Source of the DNA: Vibrio maerlii | Lineage (GTDB): Bacteria > Pseudomonadota > Gammaproteobacteria > Enterobacterales > Vibrionaceae | Reading direction: 5' to 3' | Length of the DNA: 64,000 nt | NCBI RefSeq assembly: GCF_003415655.1 | Contig: NZ_QRHC01000008.1 | Span: forward strand, 1 to 64,000 | Shown here: positions 8,819 to 17,980 of the stretch, in pieces | How positions within the stretch are numbered: position 1 is the first letter of the stretch | How the letters are laid out: each line of letters opens with the position of its first letter | Translations under genes and position numbers: made by a program | The notes under the pieces: generated by a model | The model's input: the letters and a program-made list of their open reading frames with translations, nothing else | Database searches by the model: none | What the model was told of the DNA's origin: nothing

Positions 8819-8974
8819 TAGGTTAAATTGATCTAAAACAATCAATAGTGATGTCACTATTTTTAGATTTGTTTCATTTTATTAAAATTTATTTCAGTTA
8901 CTCCAATTCTTACTTTGGATTCATTTGCCTTCACAACGCTGCGTGAAAAAGAACAGAATAATGGAGATAACACT

Positions 8975-10405
8975 GTGAACAAACTGCACTGGATACCAAA
9001 GTCCGCTGCTACTTTAGCGATCGTGGCAAGCTCATTAATGAGTGCCTCGGTCTTTGCAGCACCTGAAGAAAAAGGCTTAATTGATCCTCGCAACGATGCA
9101 TACGAGGAGCAACACCCAGACCAATACCATTCTTGGAGAGCAACCTCAGAGAGCGAACACATCGAAGACGCACTAGCAGAAGATCCAAACATGGTGATTC
9201 TGTGGGCGGGATATGGTTTTGCCAAAGACTATAATAAGGCTCGTGGGCACTTTTATGCAGTTGATGACGTTCGCCAAACACTGCGTACAGGCGCACCTCA
9301 GGATGAAAGCTCAGGCCCTATGCCAATAGCTTGTTGGAGCTGTAAGAGCCCTGATGTCGGTCGTGTCATTGAAGAACGTGGGGAAGATGGCTACTTTGAT
9401 GGCAAATGGGCTCGCTTAGGGAATCAAATTGCCAACCCAATTGGTTGTGCTGACTGTCATGATACGCGCAGCGATGAGTTCAAGAACGGTGAGCCTGCAT
9501 TAGCATTGGCAAAACCCTATGTAGAGCGCGCATTCCAAGCCATAAACAAACCATTTGAAGAGCAATCTCGCCTTGACCAACAAGCATCGGTTTGTGGTCA
9601 GTGTCATGTCGAATATTACTTTGTGAAGTCAGAGAAGAACGCGGTGAAATTCCCATGGGATATGGGTACTAGCGTAGAGGAGATGGAACGCTATTACGAT
9701 GCACTGGGCTTTAAAGACTGGACTCACAAGGTATCGAAAGCACCAATGCTAAAAGCACAGCACCCTGGCTACGAAACATGGCGTGAAGGTATTCACGGCA
9801 AGAACAAGGTAGCGTGTGTTGACTGTCATATGCCTAAAGTGACAAAAGAAGACGGCACGGTTTACACCGACCATAAAGTGGGTAACCCATTTGACCGCTT
9901 TGAAGACACTTGTGCAAACTGTCACACCCAATCTAAAGAGCAAATGCGTGAAATCGTATCAACTCGCAAAGCTCAAGTGCTGAACATGAAGCTGACCGCT
10001 GAGAAGCAAATCGTTGCCGCTCACTTCGAAGCAGGTGAAGCTTGGAAGGCAGGCGCAACAGAGGAAGAGATGAAAGATATCCTGCAAGATATCCGTCACG
10101 CTCAATGGCGCTGGGACTATGCCATCGCTTCTCACGGCGTGCACATGCATGCACCAGAAGTAGCACTTGAAGTACTTGGTACCGCGGTGGATAAAGCAGC
10201 CGATGCTCGTACTAAGCTAGTTCGCCTACTGGCGAAGAAAGGCATTACAGACCCTGTTGAACTACCAGATATCTCTACCAAGCTAAAAGCACAGCAAGCT
10301 CTGGGTATGGACATGGATACGATGAATGCAGATAAGAAGCACTTCCTAGAAACAGTTATCCCACAATGGGAAGCGGAAGCCGAGAAACGCGAAGCCACTT
10401 ACTAG
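8975..10405 (+). CDS. nrfA: NrfA, pentahaem ammonifying nitrite reductase
   Basis: A 476-residue periplasmic cytochrome c552 that reduces nitrite to ammonium with six electrons. It has a signal peptide ending at FAA near residue 29. The catalytic haem site is CWSCK at residues 120-124, where lysine replaces histidine. Four CxxCH motifs (CADCH, CGQCH, CVDCH, CANCH) follow. The start is a GTG at 8975 with a GGAG site eight bases upstream; the longer open frame from 8915 lacks both a ribosome site and a signal-peptide-like beginning. The CxxCK site explains why the specific lyase genes nrfE/F/G are nearby. Length and all five motifs are normal. Confidence 0.97.
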   Translation: MNKLHWIPKSAATLAIVASSLMSASVFAAPEEKGLIDPRNDAYEEQHPDQYHSWRATSESEHIEDALAEDPNMVILWAGYGFAKDYNKARGHFYAVDDVRQTLRTGAPQDESSGPMPIACWSCKSPDVGRVIEERGEDGYFDGKWARLGNQIANPIGCADCHDTRSDEFKNGEPALALAKPYVERAFQAINKPFEEQSRLDQQASVCGQCHVEYYFVKSEKNAVKFPWDMGTSVEEMERYYDALGFKDWTHKVSKAPMLKAQHPGYETWREGIHGKNKVACVDCHMPKVTKEDGTVYTDHKVGNPFDRFEDTCANCHTQSKEQMREIVSTRKAQVLNMKLTAEKQIVAAHFEAGEAWKAGATEEEMKDILQDIRHAQWRWDYAIASHGVHMHAPEVALEVLGTAVDKAADARTKLVRLLAKKGITDPVELPDISTKLKAQQALGMDMDTMNADKKHFLETVIPQWEAEAEKREATY

Positions 10406-10440
10406 TTTTCATCAAGGACTAGGCATCAAGCACTCAACAA

Positions 10441-10472
10441 CAAAGCCAGCAGATTCGCTGGCTTTGTTTTTT
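10441..10472 (+). terminator. Intrinsic terminator after nrfA
   Basis: A perfect 10-bp stem (CAAAGCCAGC at 10441-10450 paired with 10457-10466) has a six-base loop and is followed by six T residues. It lies 36 bases past the nrfA stop codon. Confidence 0.92.
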
Positions 10473-10537
10473 CAATCTTCTGAATTAATCAATCTACCCA
10501 AATACAAGTTATCGCGAACTGAACTATATAATTGATG

Positions 10538-11080
10538 CTACTTGGGTTGTTGACTCAACAGCTTGGCTTGGTTAAGGGATTGAATAATAGCGACTCTATC
10601 CAGGTCCGCCTGTTGTGAATCCAGAAGTTGCGTCCAGACATCAATCGCCTGCTGGTAGCGAAAACTAATAAAATGATCATTGGCAATCAGGGTTAGCGCA
10701 GTGATATTTGACTTATCGAGCTCTAAAGCCTGATTCAACAGAGCTTGAACATCATCTGTCATTTGCTGCGAACGCACGTAATAAAGTGCACTCGCCTTCG
10801 CCGCGAGTTGATTCGCTGACGGTTTTTCGCTCAAGCGAATAGCATAATCAAAACAAGTCACCGCAGAGTTAAAATCTTGCTCATTGAGATAACCATGACC
10901 CAATTGAAACCATAACTCTGCCTCATTGGGGTTTTGCTTTAGCTTTCCTTGAATCTCCTCCATCCATTCACTATGAGTTGGCATTTCCTCAACATTCATC
11001 TCAGGTAAGGGTGCTTCCCCCCTCAAATAGAGAAATATAGGCACAGATAACACCAAACTTGCCAACAACACTCGTTTCAT
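10538..11080 (-). CDS. nrfG: NrfG-type TPR protein (CcmH C-terminal domain)
   Basis: A 180-residue protein with an N-terminal signal anchor (VLLASLVLSVPIFLYL) and tetratricopeptide repeats. These start at AELWFQLGHGYLNEQDFNSA and continue through ALTLIANDHFISFRYQQA. It resembles the C-terminal TPR half of CcmH and E. coli NrfG, which hold apocytochrome for haem attachment at the NrfA CxxCK site. The gene is convergent with nrfA and separated from nrfEF by about 7 kb, unlike E. coli where nrfEFG are contiguous. Placement beside nrfA supports the nrfG call over a general ccm function. Confidence 0.82.
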   Translation of the reverse strand: MKRVLLASLVLSVPIFLYLRGEAPLPEMNVEEMPTHSEWMEEIQGKLKQNPNEAELWFQLGHGYLNEQDFNSAVTCFDYAIRLSEKPSANQLAAKASALYYVRSQQMTDDVQALLNQALELDKSNITALTLIANDHFISFRYQQAIDVWTQLLDSQQADLDRVAIIQSLNQAKLLSQQPK

Positions 11081-11166
11081 CTTAGGTTCTCATTTATTGC
11101 TGTTACCTCCAGATAAGTATATCTTGTAACAGTAATTTTTTACTTTGACCTATGGTAACCCGCCCC

Positions 11167-11511
11167 ATGAAAAAAAACGTCGTACCTTCTCAAGAAACCC
11201 AACAAGAAGCGATGAAAATCGCCAAAGCAACTCAAAAACCGGGGCAAACCAAAGAACAAACCAAGCTAATTGCACAAGGGGTCGAAAAAGGCATTGCACT
11301 GTACAAAAAGCAGCAAAAGCAAAAGAGCCGTGAAGCAGATAAAGCCAAGAAAAAAGCGTCTAGACTAAAAGCAGTGCAATCGGTAGAACGTGAAGCAAAT
11401 GACCAACCGCAAATCCCAGCAAACAATGAAGAAAATAAAGCGAGTAATATGCTGCCATGGGTTTTGCTAGTCGCGAGCTGGGTTGGTTTTGCTGCCTACT
11501 TTTTCGTATAG
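11167..11511 (+). CDS. DUF2956 small basic membrane-anchored protein
   Basis: A 114-residue protein made of a long, very lysine- and glutamine-rich region that is likely helical (residues about 10-75) and one C-terminal membrane helix (MLPWVLLVASWVGFAAYFFV). This is the architecture of DUF2956, a family known from Vibrio and relatives without assigned function. The start at 11167 (MKKNVV) is chosen because family members begin this way; an ATG 15 bases upstream is equally possible and neither has a clear ribosome site. The tail anchor would place the charged domain in the cytoplasm. No operon partner is evident. Confidence 0.72.
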   Translation: MKKNVVPSQETQQEAMKIAKATQKPGQTKEQTKLIAQGVEKGIALYKKQQKQKSREADKAKKKASRLKAVQSVEREANDQPQIPANNEENKASNMLPWVLLVASWVGFAAYFFV

Positions 11512-11536
11512 ATATTTGGCTCAAGGAAGAAGCACA

Positions 11537-11869
11537 ATGATGAGAAAACTAATCCCGGCCGTAACCCTATTACTACTATCAGGGTGCGTTACACCGGATA
11601 ACATCCTTAACAACAACGCCAAGAACGTTCAGATTCGAATGGATATGGGATTTCGAGCAGATCAGTGTGAGTGGAAGGGCGAGGTCATAGGCAGTGAAGG
11701 ACACTGGTATTCCTATTGGTTCTACAGCAATGACCTCCTGACCCAAGGAGCGGTTAACGCGGTTAAGAACCAAGCCCATGAGCTTGGAGCTAATACAATA
11801 TTTACACTACCGAATAACGACTTCCAAACCTCGGTCACTGTTTTTGGTAGTGCCTACTACTGCGAATAA
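11537..11869 (+). CDS. DUF4156-like outer-membrane lipoprotein
   Basis: A 110-residue lipoprotein. The signal peptide MMRKLIPAVTLLLLSGC ends in a lipobox with cysteine 17. The mature part carries a WYSYWFYSNDLLTQGAVNAVKNQA segment and ends with a conserved cysteine, in keeping with DUF4156 lipoproteins of unknown function. The AGGAAG site at 11524-11529 selects this start over an in-frame one 54 bases upstream that overlaps the previous gene. A strong terminator follows at 11912-11946. Confidence 0.75.
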   Translation: MMRKLIPAVTLLLLSGCVTPDNILNNNAKNVQIRMDMGFRADQCEWKGEVIGSEGHWYSYWFYSNDLLTQGAVNAVKNQAHELGANTIFTLPNNDFQTSVTVFGSAYYCE

Positions 11870-11911
11870 ACCTGTAACCTTGACAGATTAAGAGTCGCTT
11901 TGTAGATAGAG

Positions 11912-11946
11912 AAAGCCCCTAGGAACAGACGTTTTCTAGGGGCTTT
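11912..11946. terminator. Bidirectional intrinsic terminator
   Basis: An 11-bp stem (AAAGCCCCTAG at 11912-11922 pairing with 11936-11946) with a 13-base loop lies between the converging DUF4156 and HTH genes, 43 bases after the former. T and A runs flank the stem on both sides. Confidence 0.8.
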
Positions 11947-11966
11947 TACACACATAAGGTCTAGCG

Positions 11967-12248
11967 CTAGACGCCTAAACCTGATTCAATCTCGTTTTGT
12001 TTATCCATCACCCAGCGGCTGTCAAACGGCCCCCAGTCAGATAACTTATAGTATCCGTCATTGTGGCGACGACCATCTTGAACAAACATCAGCTCAATGC
12101 CGATTCCTGGTAATGCTTTCAGAACATCTTGAATCGTTCGGCGTGGCCAACCTGTTTTTTCGATTAACTTCGGCACATTCGGTCGTTCTATGCTCTCTAC
12201 GAGTAAAGCCAAATACAGTCGACGTGCAAACACAGGACTCAATTCCAT
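11967..12248 (-). CDS. Small winged-helix DNA-binding protein (HTH_43 type)
   Basis: A 93-residue protein whose central part (RPNVPKLIEKTGWPRRTIQDVLKAL, near residues 22-46) reads as a helix-turn-helix, followed by a wing-like GIELMFVQDGRRHNDGYYKL. The sequence resembles the winged-helix family often listed as HTH_43. No ligand or effector domain is present, so it is probably a simple transcriptional regulator; its targets are unknown. It is transcribed alone. The 251 bases upstream (12249-12499) hold no gene and no clear operator that I can identify. Confidence 0.7.
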   Translation of the reverse strand: MELSPVFARRLYLALLVESIERPNVPKLIEKTGWPRRTIQDVLKALPGIGIELMFVQDGRRHNDGYYKLSDWGPFDSRWVMDKQNEIESGLGV

Positions 12249-12499
12249 TGATACCTCCTTATACTGTGCTTGTCACATTATTTCTGTTTTGCTATCAGGG
12301 ATGTTGAGGCTGATCAATAAGTAAGCCAATGAAGTAAATTTACACCAATTTTTTTGATCTTCGAACAAAATGCGCCATATTCATGTAAATCAATGGTATT
12401 TGTTGTGTAGCTTACTTTTAACCTATTTGCAGCGATGTCGAATATAACGTTACCAATCGTTCACGAGCACGAAGCCATCACAGGTAATAAGTCATTCGA

Positions 12500-13102
12500 T
12501 TAATTTGCTATATCGAGCTTGTTTCCCGTAACACCATTAACACGGAACCATCCTGCAATACTGAAGCGCTTAGCATTAGTCGGTAACACCTCGTGTGGAA
12601 ACTGCTCAGAAAAAAAGACGAACAATCGACCCGATTTTGGTGGCAACTTCGCAAGCTGATTATCATCTAGGTCATAGACCACAAGCTCACCCGCATCTTC
12701 TTCAGACCACTCTTCATTCATATAGAAAACGGTCGTTAGACGGCGGTTCTCATAGCCTTGGAAGCAATCCAGGTGCTTCTGATAAAAGTCCCCTTTCTCA
12801 TACTTAGCAAAATGCGCCTCGTATTCGAACAAACCCAAGAAGAATGCTCGGTTTGCTGCTAAACGAAGCTCTTCCATCTTATCGAGAAACTCCGCGACCG
12901 GCTCACCCATGTCACGCTTCAGCCATTGAATTTTATCGCTGCGAATTGCCGACTCTCGCGTGACTTCATCATTACGGCCAATCCTTGCCTTTTTCCAATC
13001 TTCAGGAATACAATCCCTTAACGCTGCCACCTGCTCTGCTGAAAAGAAATCATCCCAAATGTAGTAACCTTGGGTCGTAAGCGCATCGATAAGCTGGTTC
13101 AT
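12500..13102 (-). CDS. 2-oxoglutarate/Fe(II)-dependent dioxygenase (SM-20/prolyl-hydroxylase-like)
   Basis: A 200-residue protein with the double-stranded beta-helix signature of 2OG-Fe(II) oxygenases. The iron-binding HxD is in YQKHLDCFQG, the distal histidine in EQFPHEVLP, and the 2OG-binding arginine in AKRFSIAGWFRVN. Such enzymes hydroxylate proteins or small molecules using oxygen; the substrate here is unknown. The ATG at 13100-13102 is preferred because the preceding 28 codons do not resemble the family, although no strong ribosome site is present. It stands alone, divergent from yffB-dapE. Confidence 0.85.
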   Translation of the reverse strand: MNQLIDALTTQGYYIWDDFFSAEQVAALRDCIPEDWKKARIGRNDEVTRESAIRSDKIQWLKRDMGEPVAEFLDKMEELRLAANRAFFLGLFEYEAHFAKYEKGDFYQKHLDCFQGYENRRLTTVFYMNEEWSEEDAGELVVYDLDDNQLAKLPPKSGRLFVFFSEQFPHEVLPTNAKRFSIAGWFRVNGVTGNKLDIAN

Positions 13103-13337
13103 GTTTCGCACTCTGGCAGTAAAAAAAGGAGCGCATATATAAGGTTTAAATAGCCCATCACCAAATCGATTGTTTTGTCGTGACAATAAATATTGTTACA
13201 AATCTACTTTTAATCGGCGTTCAATCGTCCACTCATGCAGCAATTAACCACTCAACTCCTTGCTCGGGTTGAGGTCTACACCGTGTGACGGTAAGCTGTT
13301 TCCACTTTTATTTCCCCAATCGATATGGATATTTATT

Positions 13338-13685
13338 ATGACCATCACCATGTATGGCATCCCGAATTGCGACACCATTAAAAAAGCCAAGAAATGGCTA
13401 GAAGCAGAATCAAAACAATACGACTTTCACGACTACCGTAAGCAAGGTATTGATACTGAGCTAGTTACTAAGTTCTGCAACGCTTTAGGTTGGGAAAATG
13501 TGCTTAATAAACGTGGTACGACCTACCGCCAGTTGACTCAAGAGCAAAAAGACGGCTTAAATGAAGCAAACGCTATTGAGCTATTAGTCGCTAACCCAGC
13601 AATGGTTAAACGCCCAGTTCTCGATATTGATGGTGAACTTCACCTAGGCTTCAAAGCCGAACAATACAGTAAGATTTTTAATTAG
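13338..13685 (+). CDS. yffB: ArsC/Spx-family protein, YffB-like
   Basis: A 115-residue thioredoxin-fold protein of the ArsC/Spx group. The single active-site cysteine is Cys11 in [16 protein letters not shown]; the family RPV segment appears as [15 protein letters not shown] near the C-terminus. E. coli YffB has the same length and also lies directly upstream of dapE. YffB proteins have been suggested to be glutathione-dependent thiol reductases, but a physiological role is not settled. The start is the ATG at 13338. It runs into dapE with a 17-base gap and probably shares its transcript. Confidence 0.85.
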   Translation: MTITMYGIPNCDTIKKAKKWLEAESKQYDFHDYRKQGIDTELVTKFCNALGWENVLNKRGTTYRQLTQEQKDGLNEANAIELLVANPAMVKRPVLDIDGELHLGFKAEQYSKIFN

Positions 13686-13702
13686 TAAGTAGGATTTCAA
13701 GG

Positions 13703-14836
13703 ATGACAGACACCCCCACTCTGGCTCTTGCAAAAGATTTAATTAGCCGCCAATCAGTGACCCCTGTCGATGCAGGTTGCCAAGAGGTGATGATTGACCG
13801 CCTTAAAGCTCTAGGCTTTGAAATAGAAGTCATGGTATTTGAAGATACCACTAACTTCTGGGCACGCAGAGGCACACAAGCACCGTTATTTGCGTTTGCA
13901 GGGCATACTGACGTAGTTCCTGCCGGCAAAGTAGAGCTTTGGGACACACCGCCATTTGAACCAACCATCATCGATGGCATGCTTCATGGTCGTGGCGCTG
14001 CAGACATGAAAGGCTCTCTAGCGAGTATGATTGTTGCGGTTGAACAGTTCATTGCCGAACACCCAGACCATAAAGGCTCTATCGGTTTCTTAATTACATC
14101 TGATGAAGAAGGTCCATTCATCAACGGTACGGTGCGCGTAGTCGAAACTCTCATGGCTCGCGGGGAAAATATCGATATGTGTATCGTCGGTGAACCCTCA
14201 AGTACAGATATCGTTGGTGATGTGGTTAAGAATGGCCGCCGTGGTTCTATCACTGGTGATTTAACAGTGAAGGGGATTCAAGGTCACGTGGCTTACCCGC
14301 ACCTTGCGAGTAACCCAGTTCATCAATCTCTGATGGCCATTCACGAGCTGGCAACCACAGAATGGGACAAAGGAAATGATTATTTTCCACCAACCAGTTT
14401 CCAGATCCCGAATGTTCATGCCGGTACCGGTGCATCAAATGTGATTCCTGGTGAATTCAATGTTCAGTTTAACCTGCGTTTCAGTACCGAACTGACTAAT
14501 GAGATCATCGTTGACCGCGTTACCGCTACACTCGATAAACACGAACTCGACTATGACCTAAAATGGACATTCAATGGCGACCCGTTCCTAACCGATACAG
14601 GAGCACTGCTAGATGCAGTTGTTGATGCGGTAGATGCCGTAAACAATACCAAGCCAGCATTACTAACTACGGGGGGCACATCTGACGGTCGTTTCATCGC
14701 TCGTATGGGTGGCCAGGTTGTTGAACTCGGCCCTGTGAACGCCACCATTCACAAGGTTAACGAGTGTGTGAAAGTCGCTGACCTAGAAAAGCTCACTGAC
14801 ATGTACCAGAAGACGCTTGAGAACCTATTGGCATGA
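13703..14836 (+). CDS. dapE: Succinyl-diaminopimelate desuccinylase
   Basis: A 377-residue M20-family metalloenzyme that hydrolyses N-succinyl-LL-2,6-diaminopimelate in the lysine/peptidoglycan precursor pathway. The two-zinc site residues are in [11 protein letters not shown] (His and Asp bridge), [18 protein letters not shown] (catalytic Glu) and the C-terminal [10 protein letters not shown]. Length and motifs are normal. An AGG-type site precedes the ATG. Its stop overlaps the ATG of the following peptidase gene by four bases, so the two are coupled. Confidence 0.97.
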   Translation: MTDTPTLALAKDLISRQSVTPVDAGCQEVMIDRLKALGFEIEVMVFEDTTNFWARRGTQAPLFAFAGHTDVVPAGKVELWDTPPFEPTIIDGMLHGRGAADMKGSLASMIVAVEQFIAEHPDHKGSIGFLITSDEEGPFINGTVRVVETLMARGENIDMCIVGEPSSTDIVGDVVKNGRRGSITGDLTVKGIQGHVAYPHLASNPVHQSLMAIHELATTEWDKGNDYFPPTSFQIPNVHAGTGASNVIPGEFNVQFNLRFSTELTNEIIVDRVTATLDKHELDYDLKWTFNGDPFLTDTGALLDAVVDAVDAVNNTKPALLTTGGTSDGRFIARMGGQVVELGPVNATIHKVNECVKVADLEKLTDMYQKTLENLLA

Positions 14837-15513
14837 TGATGTCGCCTGAGCAGCTTACGGGAAAGTTCACGACCCACTTAAAAGAGGTTGTGGTTGGTCA
14901 AAAGTCATTTTTTGTTCATCAAGATGTAACGCAAGACCTCCTATCTCTGAAGAAATCTGCAACTCAGGCAGGGTTTGATTTATGTATCGCAAGCGGCTTT
15001 CGTGAATTTTCACGCCAAGCCGCTATCTGGAATGCCAAATACGATGGTGAAAGACCCATACTCGATAACCAAGGCAAACCTGTTGATCCAGATACGCTAA
15101 CAGACGAAGACAAGGTTTTAGCTATTATGCGTTGGTCTGCTTTACCTGGAGCGAGTCGTCATCATTGGGGTACAGACTTTGATCTCTATGCACGAGACCG
15201 ACTGCCAGACAACACGACTTTGCAACTGGAGCCATGGGAATACCTAACCGGTCATCAGGCAGAGTTCTACACATGGTTAAGAGAAGCGGCGCCGATGCAT
15301 GGTTTCTACTTCCCCTATGACCAGGATCGAGGAGGAGTAGCGGTTGAACCTTGGCACCTGAGCCATAAACAGACTGCGACCATCGCAATGACACAACTAT
15401 CATTATCTGTCTTAGCGAAAGAACTGGAAAGAGCAAAAGAAATAAGTGGGCGCTCAGTAATACTTTCTCAATTAGAAAGCCTCTATAATCGTTTTGTGGT
15501 TAACGTTTCTTAG
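14833..15513 (+). CDS. M15 family D-Ala-D-Ala carboxypeptidase (VanY-like)
   Basis: A 226-residue zinc peptidase of family M15. The zinc ligands are seen in [12 protein letters not shown] (His and Asp, around residues 111-121) and VEPWHLSH (catalytic Glu and His). These enzymes trim the terminal D-alanine of peptidoglycan or its turnover products. No signal peptide is apparent, which is unusual for VanY and suggests a cytoplasmic protein acting on turnover peptides, or an unrecognised export route. It is translationally coupled to dapE, giving a plausible cell-wall context. The start lies in an ATGATGATG run and any of the three could be used. Confidence 0.85.
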   Translation: MMMSPEQLTGKFTTHLKEVVVGQKSFFVHQDVTQDLLSLKKSATQAGFDLCIASGFREFSRQAAIWNAKYDGERPILDNQGKPVDPDTLTDEDKVLAIMRWSALPGASRHHWGTDFDLYARDRLPDNTTLQLEPWEYLTGHQAEFYTWLREAAPMHGFYFPYDQDRGGVAVEPWHLSHKQTATIAMTQLSLSVLAKELERAKEISGRSVILSQLESLYNRFVVNVS

Positions 15514-15542
15514 GGCCATTCAGCTAATGTGTAGGAGTGATT

Positions 15543-15740
15543 ATGATTGAGTGGTTGTTTAATCCTTGGGTCATATCAGCCATCGTCGTCAGTGTAATTG
15601 TGGGCAATATCGCTGCACTCAAATACACCGCGAATATGAAGTTTGATAAGCCAAGTAAAACCGAGTCGGATCTCGATAGGCTCAATGAGCTAGACAAAAA
15701 GCATCACGCAGATGCCTCAGACAAAGAAAAAGGAGCCTAA
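15543..15740 (+). CDS. DUF2897 small membrane protein
   Basis: A 65-residue protein with one N-terminal membrane helix (EWLFNPWVISAIVVSVIVGNIAALKY) followed by a charged, lysine- and aspartate-rich tail. It fits DUF2897, a small Vibrio family usually found downstream of dapE. The ATG at 15543 has an AGGAG site five bases upstream; a GTG six bases earlier is unlikely because it overlaps that site. Function is unknown. Its stop codon lies inside the terminator hairpin loop. Confidence 0.75.
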   Translation: MIEWLFNPWVISAIVVSVIVGNIAALKYTANMKFDKPSKTESDLDRLNELDKKHHADASDKEKGA

Positions 15741-15750
15741 TGGCTCCTTT
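15729..15750. terminator. Bidirectional intrinsic terminator between the dapE operon and bamC
   Basis: A 9-bp stem AAAGGAGCC/GGCTCCTTT with a four-base loop that contains the stop codon of the DUF2897 gene. Pyrimidine-rich sequence follows on the plus strand, and TTTTTCTTT follows on the minus strand for bamC. Confidence 0.8.
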
Positions 15751-15774
15751 CTTGATCTTATTCAGCTGAACGAA

Positions 15775-16806
15775 TTACTCAGCTTTATTACCTTGCTCAA
15801 TGACCGCTGCCAGCACTGGTACTAGGTCTTGTAGCAACTGTTCTTCAACAGGCTTACCGGTTGAGTCCGTCACGTTAATTGATGTACGGTTACCCAAGTC
15901 ACCTAGTAGGAAGGTGTAAGTACCTCCAGTCAGGTTAAGTGGTTTCACACCGATCTCATTCCAGAATTCGTCACTCGGAGCGGCAAATTTCGCTTTGATG
16001 GTACCTTGTGACTGATTTCGCTCTTCTAAAGTGAAACCAATCGTCGGTAGCAAGGAAGGCACTCGCTGCCAGAAAATGTTATATGGCGTACGTGCAATAA
16101 TCACAGGGAAACCACTGCGGTCAGAACCCATGCTGATTGGGATCTGCTTCACTAGCTGTTGAGCCTTACGTGCAGCTTCTTCACGTTGAATAGTATCGTA
16201 GCGAGCAGCAACAAAGTTGGTCATCAGTGTGTTGTAACGCTCTTTGTTTACACGCGAAACTTCTTTCACTTCGCCCGCTTCACGCCACTCAATCAGGCGA
16301 ACCTTAAAACCGTAGCGATTGTTCGCTTGGAAGCGAGATACTTCGTGGCGACTGCCTAGCTCTACATCTTCATCTTCCGATGTCCAAATCATCCAATCTG
16401 TTTCGATAAGATCGTCGGTATTCTTACGCAGGGCAACGCCATTTTCAGTTAAGATTCCTTTCGCCGTTTCCCACACGTTATCTGCTTCTTTTTCTTGAAT
16501 CATCCACAATGTGATTTCGCTGTTTTCTTCTTCGACACGCGCACCCGGGATCAACTCAAGGATTTGTTGTGGTGGACGAATATCAACACCTCGGCCAATC
16601 TCACCCTTGAAATCTCCCTGAGGAATTTCGTAGTTTGGGTAAAACTGGGGAGTCGCATCCGCAGCAAGTTGCCATTCAGAGAACTCTGGGGTCTCCAGAT
16701 ATTTGAAATCATCTTTTGCCTGACGACGCTGTGCAGCCGAACCAGAACATGCTGTTAAAACGAGAACAGCTAGTGAACTGATCACTAGCTGGTGAGAAAC
16801 CTTCAT
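15775..16806 (-). CDS. bamC: BamC, outer-membrane assembly lipoprotein
   Basis: A 343-residue lipoprotein with signal VISSLAVLVLTACSG, lipidated at Cys20. It is a non-essential member of the BAM complex that inserts beta-barrel proteins in the outer membrane. The conserved unstructured N-terminal stretch that contacts BamD (residues about 25-95, including GRGVDIRPPQQILELIPGAR) is followed by two helix-grip domains. It lies downstream of dapA on the same strand, the same pairing as dapA-nlpB in E. coli. A small hairpin (16821-16839) in the gap may tune relative expression. Confidence 0.93.
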   Translation of the reverse strand: MKVSHQLVISSLAVLVLTACSGSAAQRRQAKDDFKYLETPEFSEWQLAADATPQFYPNYEIPQGDFKGEIGRGVDIRPPQQILELIPGARVEEENSEITLWMIQEKEADNVWETAKGILTENGVALRKNTDDLIETDWMIWTSEDEDVELGSRHEVSRFQANNRYGFKVRLIEWREAGEVKEVSRVNKERYNTLMTNFVAARYDTIQREEAARKAQQLVKQIPISMGSDRSGFPVIIARTPYNIFWQRVPSLLPTIGFTLEERNQSQGTIKAKFAAPSDEFWNEIGVKPLNLTGGTYTFLLGDLGNRTSINVTDSTGKPVEEQLLQDLVPVLAAVIEQGNKAE

Positions 16807-16820
16807 TGATACTCCTAGAA

Positions 16821-16839
16821 AAGCCGACTAAGTCGGCTT
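16821..16839 (-). terminator. Short intercistronic hairpin between dapA and bamC
   Basis: An 8-bp perfect stem AAGCCGAC/GTCGGCTT with a three-base loop lies just upstream of the bamC start. On the minus strand it is followed by only a short T stretch, so it is likely an attenuator or mRNA processing site rather than a full terminator. Confidence 0.4.
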
Positions 16840-16885
16840 CATTCAAATTACGTTATGCGTCTTCGCTACTTGCTAGATACTAAGA

Positions 16886-17764
16886 TTAATATACGCAAGC
16901 TTCCGCCATTGCTTGAGCAACAATTGGGCGAGCACCTTCTGACAGCTCAGTCAGTGGCAGACGTAGCTCACCGTTCGCAATCAAGCCCATTTTGTGTACT
17001 GCCCACTTAACTGGAATAGGGCTAGATTCAACAAACAGGTTTTTGTGTAAAGACATTAGACGCTGGTTGATTTGCTCTGCTTCTTCAAAGTTGCCTTCTT
17101 TCGCTAGACGAAACATTTTCGCCATGTCCGCAGCAGCAACGTTATTCGTTACAGAAATCACCCCTTGACCGCCTAGACGAACAAAATCTAGACCCGTTGC
17201 GTCATCACCACTTAATAGGACGAAATCTTCGCCACAAAGTTCACGGTGAATTGCAATTCTGTCTAAATCGCCCGTCGCATCTTTCAATGCAATGATGTTG
17301 TCGATCTTAGAAAGACGAGCAACCGTCTCTGGAAGTAGGTCAACAGCCGTACGACCCGGTACATTGTATAGGATCTGTGGTACGTCACTTACTTCAGCGA
17401 TCGCTTTATAGTGTTGGTACAAGCCTTCTTGCGTTGGCTTATTGTAGTAAGGAGTTACGCTCAAGCATGCTGCGATACCAGAGTTGTTTAGCAAACGGCT
17501 AAAGGTAACGGATTCATGAGTTGCATTTGCACCTGTACCAGCGATAACGGGTAAACGACCATCCGCAAATTCAACAACCTTCGTCACTACCTTTACATGC
17601 TCTTCAACAGTCAGAGTTGCAGACTCGCCAGTAGTACCTACTGCGACGATACCATCAGTACCCGCTTCAACATGGAAATCCACCAGCTTTTTCAAGCTGT
17701 CGTAATCCACTTCACCGTCCTGATTAAATGGTGTAACTAATGCAACGATACTTCCTGAAAACAT
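16886..17764 (-). CDS. dapA: 4-hydroxy-tetrahydrodipicolinate synthase
   Basis: A 292-residue TIM-barrel aldolase that condenses pyruvate with aspartate semialdehyde, the first committed step to diaminopimelate and lysine. Visible hallmarks are [10 protein letters not shown] at the N-terminus, GTTGESATL, the tyrosine in YYNKPTQEG and the Schiff-base lysine in [10 protein letters not shown] (near residue 162). The ATG at 17762-17764 has a GGGAG site; a 19-codon upstream extension is not needed. It precedes bamC, and is divergent from gcvR across 216 bases. Confidence 0.96.
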   Translation of the reverse strand: MFSGSIVALVTPFNQDGEVDYDSLKKLVDFHVEAGTDGIVAVGTTGESATLTVEEHVKVVTKVVEFADGRLPVIAGTGANATHESVTFSRLLNNSGIAACLSVTPYYNKPTQEGLYQHYKAIAEVSDVPQILYNVPGRTAVDLLPETVARLSKIDNIIALKDATGDLDRIAIHRELCGEDFVLLSGDDATGLDFVRLGGQGVISVTNNVAAADMAKMFRLAKEGNFEEAEQINQRLMSLHKNLFVESSPIPVKWAVHKMGLIANGELRLPLTELSEGARPIVAQAMAEACVY

Positions 17765-17980
17765 GTCTATCTCCCTAAATTGATTCTCTCTGCATGCTAC
17801 CGTAAGCAAGCTAGGCAACACAAGGGATTAAACAAGTTTACACGTCACAAAATGTTGAATTGAGGAGCAACAAAATAGTTTGCCTTAAATGATGTACAAA
17901 ATCGCAACAAAGCTGCGCATGATGAGTACAGTTAAGTGTGCTAACATGCAAAGATAATAATCAAAAAGAAGCACTAAAAA

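Larger units (their letters stand above)
8503..8974. promoter_or_regulatory. Shared nrfB/nrfA divergent control region
   Basis: This 472-bp AT-rich, gene-free stretch separates nrfB (leftward) from nrfA (rightward). It contains a NarP/NarL-like 7-2-7 site (8776-8791), an FNR-like site (8805-8818), a weaker FNR-like element at 8687-8700 (GAGAT-N4-ATCAC) nearer nrfB, and a palindrome at 8844-8861. Anaerobic and nitrite/nitrate-dependent control is expected from other nrf systems. No intrinsic terminator is present. Confidence 0.65.

Noticed and set aside
8828..8845. TTGAT-N8-ATCAA resembling an FNR box
   Set aside because: FNR half-sites need a four-base spacer; here it is eight.
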